Of a stretch of 64,000 bases of DNA, positions 44,701 through 53,021 are shown piece by piece. Source of the DNA: Pseudomonas ceruminis (GTDB lineage Bacteria > Pseudomonadota > Gammaproteobacteria > Pseudomonadales > Pseudomonadaceae); NCBI RefSeq assembly GCF_021602025.1, contig NZ_BQHW01000005.1, forward strand, positions 62,001 to 126,000. The letters run 5' to 3'. A program made the position numbers and the translations under genes. Positions within the stretch are counted from its first letter, which is position 1; each line of letters opens with the position of its first letter. A model generated the notes under the pieces. The model made no database searches. It was not told the origin of the DNA and was given only the letters and a program-made list of their open reading frames with translations.

Positions 44701-46435
44701 CGGCATGGACGATACCCAGCGCACTACGTCAACAGCCCTTATCGACCGGTACGATACGCGAATCGCCGAGTGGCGGACGGAACTATCCACCAAGCGCGAA
44801 GAGGCGGTTCGGGATCTAGAAGCAGCAGTGCGCTGCGACAACGAGGTGCTGGTCAAATATCAGGCGATTCTGGAACCCAAATTCGCCTCTGTTCGCCCAG
44901 CGATGGCGGAGCAGGTCCTCCCAGAGCAGGTGAATGTTATTCGCACCGCGCTCATTCGCCACAACGATTTTATCTACAACGAGTTGTTGAGCTTGGCGGA
45001 CTACCCAGGTTTGGCTGAACTGCAACAGGCCCTCCACGGCCGTTCCCTGCACGAGGGACTCGAAACCTATCGTGCGTTTCGCCTCAAGCTCCAAGGGGTG
45101 GTTGATAGACAGGAGCGCATGCTGGCGGCGTACGAATACCTCGACCAACTGTTGACCGATGCGCCGCTGGACTTGCTCATCAGCCACCCCGACACAACGC
45201 CACGGCGAACGGTCGCCTCGCTCATTGCCGAACGCGAGTTGAGCACGGTGCAATTGCGTTTTCATCAGGTGATGAACCTCGCCGACCTGGCTTTGCACCT
45301 GGATTCCAGCACCGGGCGGGGGAAGCTTCGTGGTTTCAGGGATGAACTGATGAGCCTCGGCCTGCGCAGTGCTGCAGGGGCCCATGGTGACCTTGGGTTC
45401 GCCAGGCTGCCGCTGGATGACCGCATCACAGTCCTTCAGGAGGCCTGGGACGAATATGCCGCAGCACTGCTTAACAGTGCGCGGATTCGCGATCAGGGGG
45501 GCGCGCTGGTGGAAGTGTCGATGCTTGACCGTTATCGCACCCATCTGGAGAAGCTCAAGCTCGATGCAGGGCGCCGGCTGGTTGATGCCATGAAGGAGCA
45601 GGAGGGTGCCAGCGTTACCCCGGGCCGTGTTCCCTACGCTATCGCCAACACGCCACAGCGGGCGGTGCGCAACAGTGAGGGGCAACTGCTCATTGGCAAC
45701 GAGGTCGTTGTGAATGGCCAGCCCATGGTTGAGGTGCGCGAGCCCTTCACCAAGGAGATCCTCACCCGTTTCGAGCAGCGGGATGGCCGGTGGGTCGAAC
45801 AGGTGTCGGAGCCAGCGCCAGTGGAAGCCGAGCAGGTGCCGGCGGATACCGCTTTTCGGGTGCAGGCCTTGCAGGATGAAGCCAGGGCGCTGTCACAGAA
45901 AGCAGATGAATACGTCAGCTACGACCTCAACGGCATGAAGATCAGGCGGATGTTCGAACAACTGATCAACAAGCTCGGCCGAGAAGCAGCCTCGCTGACT
46001 GAGGAGGGCGCGGCCGCAGGCTTGATAAGGATCGTGGAGAATGCCGCTGACCAACTGCGTTCTGACATGAACTACAAGTTGACGAAGCTCTATACCGATA
46101 CGAAGTATCCGACGGCTGAGGGCCTGCAGTTCTTGCACGAGCAGAAGTTGATCAGGGTGGAGTATGTCAGCCCGAGAAAGACCATGGCCAACGGCAGTGC
46201 ATTTGACGAGTACAAGGTCCTGCGCTTGACGGGGGCAACAGGGGGGCGACCCCTGTGGGTTGCGCATTTTCACCTGCCCACGCTCGACGCCAATGCGCAG
46301 GACTTCACCCAGGGCCATCTGAAGACGTGGAGCCAGCGGCGTATGAGTGGCCGTGAAGAAGCGGCTCTGGGGCAGCGGGTACACCGCGGCAAGCTGACCC
46401 TGGAGCAAGCGCGCGGCATCATCCCGTTCGATTGA
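41765..46435 (+). CDS. Very large toxin-like protein of unknown function (1556 aa)
   Basis: I cannot assign a function. The N-terminal 650 residues (RQVVSEQLLKLMLAELPW, LPQHFCQAQLDYWRAQ, VRGMYLLFCAEPALVLLYRP) resemble large pseudomonad proteins often labelled dermonecrotic-toxin-like (DUF6543). That link is from memory and needs checking. A hydrophobic stretch at about 690-725 (LSGPIAAVAWLVQLLGAL) and a second near 740-755 could insert in a membrane. A coiled coil spans about 924-1040. The C-terminal region (1358-1556) is a separate block with a conserved-looking AHFHLPTLDA...FTQGHLKTWSQRR stretch. There is no signal peptide, no repeats and no immunity-like neighbour. The ATG at 41765 has AGAAGG upstream. 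Its 3' end converges with yibQ only 6 bp away. Confidence 0.6.
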   Translation: MPRSDTSTFDFRRAAALQFADRPTLRQVVSEQLLKLMLAELPWLASVHPALPCADVLTLDSPDPASTYWTTQPLVDRVLQAMLERNPIDLEPIAGRHHNLGVLDPYRFAGANSPFATRQLSGLTDPVNELIAQLPQHFCQAQLDYWRAQGSAGVSRDEWLQLLLKAALLRGLPLQGLDSQEQACLRGLIRGGADQPPVSFVQARLVSGVEPADEMLCHLLVSAEWDERQVVLWCAPSGNVSRFASLAAFAVGLRDELAQRYSFNGMSWQRYPVEGNVFAQQAALLHEAMCDRVHRVRYGRIADIAALERLFAQLSDPAQWFGSYLDESAAVSPPPGLLASTGSDSFAYQAGLLQLAADQLDAEGVAALEGVQSLADYTREQLAEPLRKATGGDLCADELVLEFFVAQGMPGGAATGAGGGEPLVFEGQKTLTEFAIGSLGELRNATIRRIRRRDGADLPLGLSVGAVNQMVSQIDVGGRYPLYVARKLDDPQQRPQRIRRFAREWRSAMRFSALHAKLDGKLSEAGLQCVNDFCAGHDNPLAPRMMLMPLTFKRQPDSHQQDTVRGMYLLFCAEPALVLLYRPLYAQDTLREYASFDALLEHIQESVRLQSSILDWLDPFVRPIYDNGGFREPHVGSLGVDPYDLPEKPLPPVIDPPFWRSGLDDKLYDANRDLLVELADLHSTSNAERRWQALAQGAWLLFDTVSLVLSGPIAAVAWLVQLLGALEDDLLAIEQGGAFERCAAVADLIVNLSMVLLHARQPPLTPGPVAEPPEAGLFEGPAAQRGAFGEVSVLPTGGEEAALGTLARLPERRLDLSWRGNHGFNWLPPAQRQALRAMRSGIALEESMLQADGAAQGLYQVDDRFYAAMGADVYPVQVLPEGVRVIDGHGGYGPWLSFARGAWRVDTSLRLAGGMRQAGTRASLVARLNKLEKAADALTRQANAASERFTMAGADVTQLREKITRLEDLRAREQAKLDNGMDDTQRTTSTALIDRYDTRIAEWRTELSTKREEAVRDLEAAVRCDNEVLVKYQAILEPKFASVRPAMAEQVLPEQVNVIRTALIRHNDFIYNELLSLADYPGLAELQQALHGRSLHEGLETYRAFRLKLQGVVDRQERMLAAYEYLDQLLTDAPLDLLISHPDTTPRRTVASLIAERELSTVQLRFHQVMNLADLALHLDSSTGRGKLRGFRDELMSLGLRSAAGAHGDLGFARLPLDDRITVLQEAWDEYAAALLNSARIRDQGGALVEVSMLDRYRTHLEKLKLDAGRRLVDAMKEQEGASVTPGRVPYAIANTPQRAVRNSEGQLLIGNEVVVNGQPMVEVREPFTKEILTRFEQRDGRWVEQVSEPAPVEAEQVPADTAFRVQALQDEARALSQKADEYVSYDLNGMKIRRMFEQLINKLGREAASLTEEGAAAGLIRIVENAADQLRSDMNYKLTKLYTDTKYPTAEGLQFLHEQKLIRVEYVSPRKTMANGSAFDEYKVLRLTGATGGRPLWVAHFHLPTLDANAQDFTQGHLKTWSQRRMSGREEAALGQRVHRGKLTLEQARGIIPFD

Positions 46436-46441
46436 GGCGCG

Positions 46442-47206
46442 TCAGCGGTTGCTGTAACGGCCATGCCTGCCATGGGCTGGCATGGCCTGATTACCGCGTT
46501 CGGCGATCATCTGGTGCAGCCCGATGAGGACAATCCCTTGTGCCTGGAGCCGAGGTAATTCCCGCTCCAGCACCTGCAGCGTCTGAGGATAGGGGTGCCC
46601 GATCAGCACCGCCGACCCCTGCCGACGCGCCAGCTCGACCCCTTGCTGCAATTGGCCGGCGATTGCCTCGACCGTACGCTCGTCATCCAGGAACACATCA
46701 CGCGATACGTGCGCCAGCCCGACTTCCTGAGCTTGGGCTGCCGCCACGGTGGCTGCGCTGGTACGGCTGTCGACGAAGAACAGGTGACGCCGCTGCAACT
46801 CGCCCATTAGCCAGGTCATGGCATCACGTTGCGAGGTCATACGGCTGCCCATGTGGTTGTTGATGCCCGCGGCGTAAGGCACTTTGGCCGGGGCGGCGTT
46901 CAGACGCTCGGCCAGTTCCGGGATTGCCAGGCCGGGGTGCCAGGCGTAAGGCCCGGTCGCAGGGTCCATGGGCATGTGCAGGATCACCGTCTTGCCGGCT
47001 TTGTGCGCCTGCCGGGCGAAATCACTGGCGTGCGGGGTGTCGGGCATGATCGCCATGGTCACCGGGCCAGGGAGCGCGAGGGTGCGGCTGTCGCGCTCGG
47101 TGCTTTGGCCCAGGTCGTCGATGATGATGCTCATGTAGGCCTTGGCGGGCGCCGCATGAGCAGCGCCCGCCAGCAGGCATAACAGCGTGAACAGCAGAGA
47201 ACGCAT
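46442..47206 (-). CDS. yibQ: Divergent polysaccharide deacetylase family protein YibQ
   Basis: 254-aa exported protein with a signal peptide (MRSLLFTLLCLLAGAAHA) and a NodB-like fold of the divergent polysaccharide deacetylase family (IIIDDLGQSTERDSRTLALP, TVILHMPMDP, GINNHMGSRMT, LFFVDSRTS). Activity on an envelope polysaccharide is likely but unproven. The ATG at 47206 is preferred; a TTG at 47218 would overlap the ctpA stop (TTGA). It is last of gpmI-envC-ctpA-yibQ, similar to gpmI-envC-yibQ of E. coli. Confidence 0.88.
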   Translation of the reverse strand: MRSLLFTLLCLLAGAAHAAPAKAYMSIIIDDLGQSTERDSRTLALPGPVTMAIMPDTPHASDFARQAHKAGKTVILHMPMDPATGPYAWHPGLAIPELAERLNAAPAKVPYAAGINNHMGSRMTSQRDAMTWLMGELQRRHLFFVDSRTSAATVAAAQAQEVGLAHVSRDVFLDDERTVEAIAGQLQQGVELARRQGSAVLIGHPYPQTLQVLERELPRLQAQGIVLIGLHQMIAERGNQAMPAHGRHGRYSNR

Positions 47207-47214
47207 GGCGGGTA

Positions 47215-48546
47215 TCAATGGCCCTTGGTGACGTTCAGGCCCTTGAGCAGGCTAAGGGCCTGGCTCAGCTGGAAGTCGTCGTCCTGCGGGCGTTCCTTGC
47301 GCTTGCTGCTACCGGTCGGCCGGTCGGCACCGCCGTTGCCGTTGCCCAGGTGGCCTTGCAGGTCGGCTTCCTTGAAGTTGTCGGTATCGACTTCGGCAGT
47401 CAGCTTGGCCTGGCGAACCTCGATGTCCGGCACGATGCCCTGTGCCTGGATCGAGCGGCCGCTGGGGGTGAAGTACAACGCGGTGGTCAGCTTGAGGGCG
47501 CGGTCGTTGGCCAGCGGCAGTACGGTTTGCACCGAGCCTTTGCCAAAGCTGTCGGTGCCCATCAGCACGGCGCGTTTCTGGTCTTGCAGGGCGCCGGCGA
47601 CGATTTCCGAGGCAGAAGCACTGCCGCCGTTGATCAATACCACCAGTGGCACACCTTCGCTGGCGTCGGCCGGGTCGGCAGAGAAGCGCAGCTCGGAGTT
47701 GGCGATGCGGCCCTTGGTGTAGACGATCAGGCCTTTGGTCAGGAAGTGGTCGGCCACTTCCACCGCCGATTGCAGCACGCCGCCTGGGTTGTTGCGCAGG
47801 TCCAGCACCAGTCCGCGCAGCTTCTTGCCGTTGTCCTTGCGCAGTTTGGCCAGCGCCTTGCCCACTTCCTCACCGGTCTTGACCTGGAATTGGGTGATGC
47901 GAATGTAGCCGTAGTCGTTCTCCAGCAGTTGGCTCTTCACGCTCTTGACCTGGATTACCGCGCGGGCAAGGGTCACGTCGAACGGGTTGCCGCCATCGCG
48001 TACCAGGGTCAGGGTGATCTTTTCGCCAATCTTGCCGCGCATCTTGTCCACGGCTTCGGTCATCGTCTGACCACGGGTCGGGGCACCGTTGATCTTGACG
48101 ATCAGGTCGCCCGCCTGCACGCCGGCACGGGATGCCGGGGTGTCATCGATGGGTGAAACCACCTTGATGAAGCCGTCTTCCTGGCCCACTTCGATGCCCA
48201 AGCCGCCGAACTCGCCGCTGGTGCTTTCCTGCAGCTCCTGGAAGTCTTCAGGGCCAAGGTAGGCCGAATGCGGGTCAAGGTTACTGAGCATGCCCTTGAT
48301 GGCGTTCTCCAGCAGGGTCTTGTCGTCTACCGGTTCGACGTAGGCTGCCTTGATGCGGTCCATGACCTCGGCAAAGGTACGCAGCTCCTCCAGCGGCAGC
48401 GGCGCCTTGGCCGTCACCTCGGTGGCCGGCACCGAGGCCGGCTTGGCTGGCTTGACCGCAGCCGGCTCGGCGGCGAGGGCCACGGGCGCGCCGACCGCCA
48501 AGGCGATGGTCAGGGCCAGCTGGGTGAGACGAGGCGAGTGCAGCAT
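47215..48546 (-). CDS. ctpA: Carboxy-terminal processing protease (S41 family)
   Basis: 443-aa periplasmic serine protease. A signal peptide (about 1-25) is followed by a pro-region, a PDZ domain (about 95-180, SGEFGGLGIEVGQEDGFIKV; AGVQAGDLIVKING) and the S41 catalytic core. The Ser motif is GGSASASEIVAGAL (about residue 308), and the Lys of the Ser/Lys dyad is in DSFGKGSVQT. A Lys/Arg-rich, low-complexity region lies near 405-425. Family members degrade cell-wall hydrolases. It is between envC and yibQ, which links it to peptidoglycan turnover. Confidence 0.94.
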   Translation of the reverse strand: MLHSPRLTQLALTIALAVGAPVALAAEPAAVKPAKPASVPATEVTAKAPLPLEELRTFAEVMDRIKAAYVEPVDDKTLLENAIKGMLSNLDPHSAYLGPEDFQELQESTSGEFGGLGIEVGQEDGFIKVVSPIDDTPASRAGVQAGDLIVKINGAPTRGQTMTEAVDKMRGKIGEKITLTLVRDGGNPFDVTLARAVIQVKSVKSQLLENDYGYIRITQFQVKTGEEVGKALAKLRKDNGKKLRGLVLDLRNNPGGVLQSAVEVADHFLTKGLIVYTKGRIANSELRFSADPADASEGVPLVVLINGGSASASEIVAGALQDQKRAVLMGTDSFGKGSVQTVLPLANDRALKLTTALYFTPSGRSIQAQGIVPDIEVRQAKLTAEVDTDNFKEADLQGHLGNGNGGADRPTGSSKRKERPQDDDFQLSQALSLLKGLNVTKGH

Positions 48547-48636
48547 GTCGAACGAACTCCTGATCCTGTAGGCGCTCCCTGCGGAGCATCGGTGCAGCGC
48601 TGGCGCTACCCCGTAAAATTTGACTAGGCTTGAGCC

Positions 48637-49923
48637 CTAACCTCTGCACCACTGCGATGGGTCGGTAGGCCGCCCCTGCTGGCGAATGGCGAAATACAAG
48701 CCCGCGGCGTCCTGGCCGCCGCTGTCGCCAACGGTGGAAATGGCTTCGCCGGCCTTGACGATGTCGCCGGCATTCTTGAGCAGGCTCTGGTTGTGGCCGT
48801 ACAGGCTCAGGTAACCATTACCATGGTCGAGAATGACCAGAAGTCCAGCGCCACGCAACCAGTCTGCGAACACCACGCGCCCGCCATGCACGGCGCGCAC
48901 CTGGGTCCCAGGGTTGGCGCTGATCATCACCCCATCCCACTTGGCGCGGGCATCGCTGCCGCGGGCATCACCAAAACGCGCCAGCAATCGACCATTGACC
49001 GGCCAAGGAAGTTTTCCCCGGGCAGCAGAAAATGCACCGCCGTAGTTCGCACCATCGCTGGACACCATCGGGCCGAGGGTGGTGCGGGCCTTTTTCGGCG
49101 GTTCGGCATCGTCGCGGGCTGCCAGGGCGGCTTGCTGGCGGCGCTTCTCGGCTTCCTGTTGGGCGAGCAGGGCTTTCTGGCGTGCCTCTTCTGCTTCGCG
49201 GGCCTGGCGAGCGAGGGTTTCCTCGATGGTCTTGAGGACCTTGGCCAGGTCAGCCTGGTCCTGTTCGCGAGCCTGGAGTTTCTGGTCGCGGTCCTTCATG
49301 TCACCGTTGAGCTTGGCCAGCACCTGCTGGCGCTTGCTGCGTTCGGCTTCGAGTGCCTGACGACGGCCGTCGAGGTCTGCGCGTTGGGTCAGCAGCTGTT
49401 CTTGCTGGCGGCCGATGTCTTGCTCGACATTGGCCAGCTGGCGCAAGGTTTCGTTAAAGGCGCGCAGTTGCTCCATGCGCGCCTTGCTCAGGTAATCGTA
49501 ATAGGTGAGGGTGCGGGCAAACTTCTCGGGGTTCTGCTGGTTGAGCAGCAACTTGAGGTATTCCTCGCGACCATTGTTCTGGTAAGCGGAGCGGGCCTGG
49601 ACGGCGATCAGTCGCTGTTGTTCAACGCGGGCGCTCTGGAGTTTTTTTTTCTCGGTATCAAGGCGCTCCAGCTCGCCCTCGGTCTTTTTTAGTTCTTGCT
49701 GCAGGGCCTCCACCTGCTTTTCCAGCTTGCCGATGTCGGTCTCGGTGGATTTGAGGTCTTTCTGTACGCCGGCCTTTTCTTCCTGGAGCTTGCCCAGCGT
49801 CTTTTTGAGCTCGGCGATATCCTGGCGGGTGGCGTCCAGTTGTTGCTGGGTCTGCGCACGCTCATCGGCGAAAGCCGGGCTGAGCAGGCAAGACAGGGCT
49901 AGGAGGATCAGGGCGCGAAGCAT
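48637..49923 (-). CDS. envC: EnvC-like murein hydrolase activator
   Basis: 428-aa periplasmic protein that in E. coli activates amidases AmiA/AmiB at the septum. It has a signal peptide (LILLALSCLLSPAFA), then about 230 residues of coiled coil (ELKKTLGKLQEEKAGVQKDL onward), and a C-terminal LytM (M23) domain (GRVVFADWLRGAGLLVILDH). The metal-binding residues are incomplete: the first His is absent (KWDGVMISA), and the HxH is replaced by YFAIR. It should therefore be an activator rather than an enzyme, like E. coli EnvC. The start at 49923 gives the signal peptide; the upstream extension to 50040 is not protein-like. Confidence 0.9.
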   Translation of the reverse strand: MLRALILLALSCLLSPAFADERAQTQQQLDATRQDIAELKKTLGKLQEEKAGVQKDLKSTETDIGKLEKQVEALQQELKKTEGELERLDTEKKKLQSARVEQQRLIAVQARSAYQNNGREEYLKLLLNQQNPEKFARTLTYYDYLSKARMEQLRAFNETLRQLANVEQDIGRQQEQLLTQRADLDGRRQALEAERSKRQQVLAKLNGDMKDRDQKLQAREQDQADLAKVLKTIEETLARQAREAEEARQKALLAQQEAEKRRQQAALAARDDAEPPKKARTTLGPMVSSDGANYGGAFSAARGKLPWPVNGRLLARFGDARGSDARAKWDGVMISANPGTQVRAVHGGRVVFADWLRGAGLLVILDHGNGYLSLYGHNQSLLKNAGDIVKAGEAISTVGDSGGQDAAGLYFAIRQQGRPTDPSQWCRG

Positions 49924-49977
49924 GGGGTTGGGCGTACCAAGGATGGAGACTGGCCTAGTATGCCCGCGCGGGCTGGC

Positions 49978-50014
49978 AAAAAAAACGCCCCACCGCAGAT
50001 GCGATGGGGCGTTT
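49978..50014 (-). terminator. Rho-independent terminator of gpmI
   Basis: On the minus strand AAACGCCCCA / TGGGGCGTTT (50005-50014 with 49983-49992) forms a stem with an inner CGC/GCG pairing. It is followed by a run of at least eight T (49978-49985 read in reverse). It lies just after the gpmI stop and before envC. Confidence 0.85.
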
Positions 50015-50032
50015 GTCTGGAATGCGATGGTT

Positions 50033-51568
50033 TCAGGCATCCACGAGGATTGAAGTCCCGGTCATTTCCGCAGGCGTCTCCAGCCCCAGCAGCTTGAGCA
50101 TGGTCGGCGCCACGTCGGCCAGCACGCCGCCTTCGCGCACCTTGACCTTGCGCTTGCCCACATAGATGAACGGTACCGGCTCGGTGGTGTGCGCGGTGTG
50201 CGCCTGGCCTGTGCACTCGTCTTCCATCTGCTCGACATTGCCGTGGTCGGCGGTGATCAGCGCTTCGCCGCCCACCTTGTCCAGTGCTTCGACGATGCGC
50301 CCGACGCAGCTGTCCAGCGCTTCCACGGCCTTGACTGCGGCGTCGAACACGCCGGTGTGGCCGACCATGTCGCCGTTCGCGTAATTGACCACGATGACGT
50401 CATAGCGCTGCTGCTCGATGGCCTCGACGATTCGGTCGGTGACCTGCGGCGCGCTCATTTCCGGCTGCAGGTCGTAGGTGGCCACCTTCGGCGACGGGAT
50501 CAGAATGCGCTCTTCGCCTTCGAACGGCTCTTCACGGCCGCCGGAGAAGAAGAAGGTGACATGGGCGTATTTTTCGGTTTCGGCGATACGCAGCTGGGTC
50601 TTGCCGTTCTTGGCCAGGTACTCGCCCAGTACGTTATTCAGGCTGGCCGGGGCGAATGCGGCAGGTGCCGGGATCTTCGCCGAGTACTGGGTCAGGCCGA
50701 TATAGGCTGCCAGTTTCGGCATGCGGGCCCGGGGGAACTCGTTGAAGTCGGGTTCGACGAACACGCGCGACAACTCGCGGGCCCGGTCTGCACGGAAGTT
50801 CATGAAGATCACGGCATCGCCATCTTCGACCTTGACCGCTTCGCCGATGCGGGTGGCCTTGACGAATTCGTCACTCTCGTCGCGGGCATAAGCTGCTTCG
50901 AGGCCGGCCACGGCGCTGTCGGCAGCGTATTCGGCAACGCTATCGACGATAAGGTTGTAAGCGGCGCTGACGCGGTCCCAGCGATTATCGCGGTCCATGG
51001 CGAAGTAACGGCCAATCAGGCTGGCGATACGGCCTTTGCCCAGCCTGGCAAAGGTCGAGTCAAGCAGCTCGATGGACGATTGCGCGCTGCGCGGCGGGGT
51101 GTCGCGGCCGTCGAGGAAGGCGTGCAGGTAGATTTTCTCGGCGCCGCGCTGCGCGGCCAGTTCGGCCATCGCGACCAGGTGGTCCTGGTGGCTGTGCACG
51201 CCACCGTCGGAAAGCAGGCCCAGGATGTGCACGGCCTTGCCTGCACCCGCGGCCTTGTCCACAGCGCCCGTGAGCACAGGGTTCTGGAAGAACTCGCCAT
51301 CACGGATGGCTTTGGTCACCCGCGTGAAGTCCTGATAGACGACACGGCCGGCGCCAAGGTTCATATGACCGACTTCGGAGTTGCCCATCTGCCCGTCCGG
51401 CAGGCCGACATCCATGCCTGAGCCGGAGATCAAGCCATGCGGCTGCTCGGCGCGCAGGCGGTCATAGACCGGGGTGTTGGCGGCAAAGATGGCATTGTAT
51501 TCGGGGCTTTCGCTGTGACCGAAACCATCCAGGATGATCAGGACAAGGGGTTTGGGCGTGCTCGTCAT
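50033..51568 (-). CDS. gpmI: 2,3-bisphosphoglycerate-independent phosphoglycerate mutase
   Basis: 511-aa manganese enzyme interconverting 3- and 2-phosphoglycerate in glycolysis and gluconeogenesis. The catalytic Ser64 lies in [14 protein letters not shown], the N-terminal metal site in [13 protein letters not shown], and the C-terminal site in [12 protein letters not shown] with [11 protein letters not shown]. The start is ATG 51568; a TTG one codon upstream is not needed. It is head gene of the gpmI-envC-ctpA-yibQ group, although the strong terminator after it should limit read-through. Confidence 0.97.
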   Translation of the reverse strand: MTSTPKPLVLIILDGFGHSESPEYNAIFAANTPVYDRLRAEQPHGLISGSGMDVGLPDGQMGNSEVGHMNLGAGRVVYQDFTRVTKAIRDGEFFQNPVLTGAVDKAAGAGKAVHILGLLSDGGVHSHQDHLVAMAELAAQRGAEKIYLHAFLDGRDTPPRSAQSSIELLDSTFARLGKGRIASLIGRYFAMDRDNRWDRVSAAYNLIVDSVAEYAADSAVAGLEAAYARDESDEFVKATRIGEAVKVEDGDAVIFMNFRADRARELSRVFVEPDFNEFPRARMPKLAAYIGLTQYSAKIPAPAAFAPASLNNVLGEYLAKNGKTQLRIAETEKYAHVTFFFSGGREEPFEGEERILIPSPKVATYDLQPEMSAPQVTDRIVEAIEQQRYDVIVVNYANGDMVGHTGVFDAAVKAVEALDSCVGRIVEALDKVGGEALITADHGNVEQMEDECTGQAHTAHTTEPVPFIYVGKRKVKVREGGVLADVAPTMLKLLGLETPAEMTGTSILVDA

Positions 51569-51702
51569 CAATCAAACTCACGGTTGTTCAAAGATGATAA
51601 AGACACGCATTTTAGGGCAAATGCGCCATCAGCGGCGAATATTCGTCCCATAACCGTCAAACGGCAAAGATGAAGGTGAATTTGCTGCCGGCCTGCCGGG
51701 CT

Positions 51703-51730
51703 TTGGTGGTCATGGGGGGCTGTGTATACT
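51703..51730 (+). promoter_or_regulatory. Predicted sigma-70 promoter of yibN-grxC-secB
   Basis: TTGGTG (51703-51708), a 16-bp spacer and TATACT (51725-51730), 33 bp before the yibN ATG. The spacing is slightly short and the -10 is strong. Confidence 0.6.
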
Positions 51731-51763
51731 GGCCGGCATTTTCAATCGCCTGGAACACCGCTG

Positions 51764-52177
51764 ATGGTTGCTCACCTGATTCAATTCGCGACAGATCACT
51801 ACATCCTGGTTGCGATCTTCGTTGTTCTGCTGGTCCTGCTGCTCCTCAATGAAGTCCGCCGTGGCGGCCAGAGCCTGAGCAACGGCCAGTTGACCGCCCT
51901 GGTCAACGCCGAGAAGGCCTTGGTCATCGACATCCGTCCGGCCAAGGAATATTCCGCCGGCCACATCGTCGGTGCGGTGAACATTCCTCAGGACAAGCTG
52001 GCCAATCGCATGACCGAGCTGGACAAGCACAAGGAAAAGACCCTGATCGTCGTCGACGCCATGGGCCAGCAGTCCGGCACCATCTGCCGCGAGCTGCTAA
52101 AGGCTGGTTACAACGCCGCCAAATTGAGCGGTGGCGTTTCCAGCTGGAAAGCCGATAACCTGCCCCTGGTGAAGTGA
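51764..52177 (+). CDS. yibN: YibN-like membrane-anchored rhodanese-fold protein without catalytic Cys
   Basis: 137-aa protein with one N-terminal membrane helix (about residues 12-29, ILVAIFVVLLVLLLL) and a rhodanese domain (LVIDIRPAKEYSAGHIVGAVNIP). The active-site loop reads VDAMGQQSG where sulfurtransferases have a Cys (xCxxGxRS), so sulfur transfer is not expected. A binding or scaffolding role at the inner membrane is more likely. It heads yibN-grxC-secB, the same order as in E. coli, with 1 bp to grxC. Confidence 0.9.
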   Translation: MVAHLIQFATDHYILVAIFVVLLVLLLLNEVRRGGQSLSNGQLTALVNAEKALVIDIRPAKEYSAGHIVGAVNIPQDKLANRMTELDKHKEKTLIVVDAMGQQSGTICRELLKAGYNAAKLSGGVSSWKADNLPLVK

Positions 52178-52178
52178 T

Positions 52179-52433
52179 ATGAAGCCCGTCATCGTCTACT
52201 CCAGCGACTACTGCCCCTACTGCATGCGTGCCAAGTACCTGCTCGAGAGCAAGGGCGTGGCCTTCGAGGAAATCAAAGTCGACGGCAAACCGCAGGTTCG
52301 CGCCGAAATGAGCCAGAAGGCCGGCCGTACTTCGGTGCCACAGATCTGGATCGGCAGCACCCATGTCGGTGGATGCGATGACCTCTATGCCCTGGAGCGC
52401 GCCGGTAAGCTCGACGCGCTGCTGGCGGCCTGA
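52179..52433 (+). CDS. grxC: Glutaredoxin 3
   Basis: 84-aa dithiol glutaredoxin that reduces protein disulfides and mixed glutathione disulfides. The active site CPYC is at Cys12/Cys15. The glutathione-binding TSVPQIWIG and GGCDDLYAL segments are present. It starts 1 bp after the yibN stop and precedes secB by 39 bp. Confidence 0.97.
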   Translation: MKPVIVYSSDYCPYCMRAKYLLESKGVAFEEIKVDGKPQVRAEMSQKAGRTSVPQIWIGSTHVGGCDDLYALERAGKLDALLAA

Positions 52434-52472
52434 TTTGCACTGCATTCAAAAACATTAGGATAAGGACCTGCC

Positions 52473-52958
52473 ATGACTGACCAACAGACCAACGGCGCCG
52501 CCGCAGAAGACAACGGCCCTCAGTTCTCCATGCAGCGCATCTACGTGCGCGATCTTTCGTTCGAGGCCCCGAAAAGCCCGCAGATCTTCCGCCAGACGTG
52601 GGAGCCGAGCGTCGCCCTGGACCTCAACACCAAGCAGAAAGCCCTGGAAGGCGACTTCCATGAAGTGGTGCTGACCTTGTCGGTAACCGTCAAAAACGGT
52701 GACGAAGTGGCGTTCATCGCTGAAGTCCAGCAGGCCGGTATCTTCCTGATCAAGAACCTCGACGCCTCCTCGATGAGCCACACCCTCGGTGCGTTCTGCC
52801 CGAACATCCTGTTCCCATACGCCCGCGAGACCCTGGACAGCCTGGTGACCCGTGGTTCGTTCCCGGCCCTGATGCTGTCGCCGGTCAACTTCGACGCCCT
52901 GTACGCGCAAGAAATGCAGCGCATGCAGGAAGCGGGCGAAGCGCCGACCGTTCAGTAA
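52473..52958 (+). CDS. secB: Protein-export chaperone SecB
   Basis: 161-aa tetrameric cytoplasmic chaperone that keeps preproteins unfolded and hands them to SecA. Typical stretches include [40 protein letters not shown], and [17 protein letters not shown] at the C-terminus. AAGGA precedes the ATG. It ends the yibN-grxC-secB operon with a strong terminator. Confidence 0.98.
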   Translation: MTDQQTNGAAAEDNGPQFSMQRIYVRDLSFEAPKSPQIFRQTWEPSVALDLNTKQKALEGDFHEVVLTLSVTVKNGDEVAFIAEVQQAGIFLIKNLDASSMSHTLGAFCPNILFPYARETLDSLVTRGSFPALMLSPVNFDALYAQEMQRMQEAGEAPTVQ

Positions 52959-52977
52959 TCGCGGTTTGGTAACAAAG

Positions 52978-53004
52978 AGGCGACCCTGCGGGGTCGCCTT
53001 TTTA
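52978..53004 (+). terminator. Rho-independent terminator of secB
   Basis: AGGCGACCC (52978-52986), TGCG loop, GGGTCGCCT (52991-52999), then TTTTATT. It also lies just past the convergent trmL stop. Confidence 0.9.
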
Positions 53005-53021
53005 TTGCCTGGTTGTCTGCA

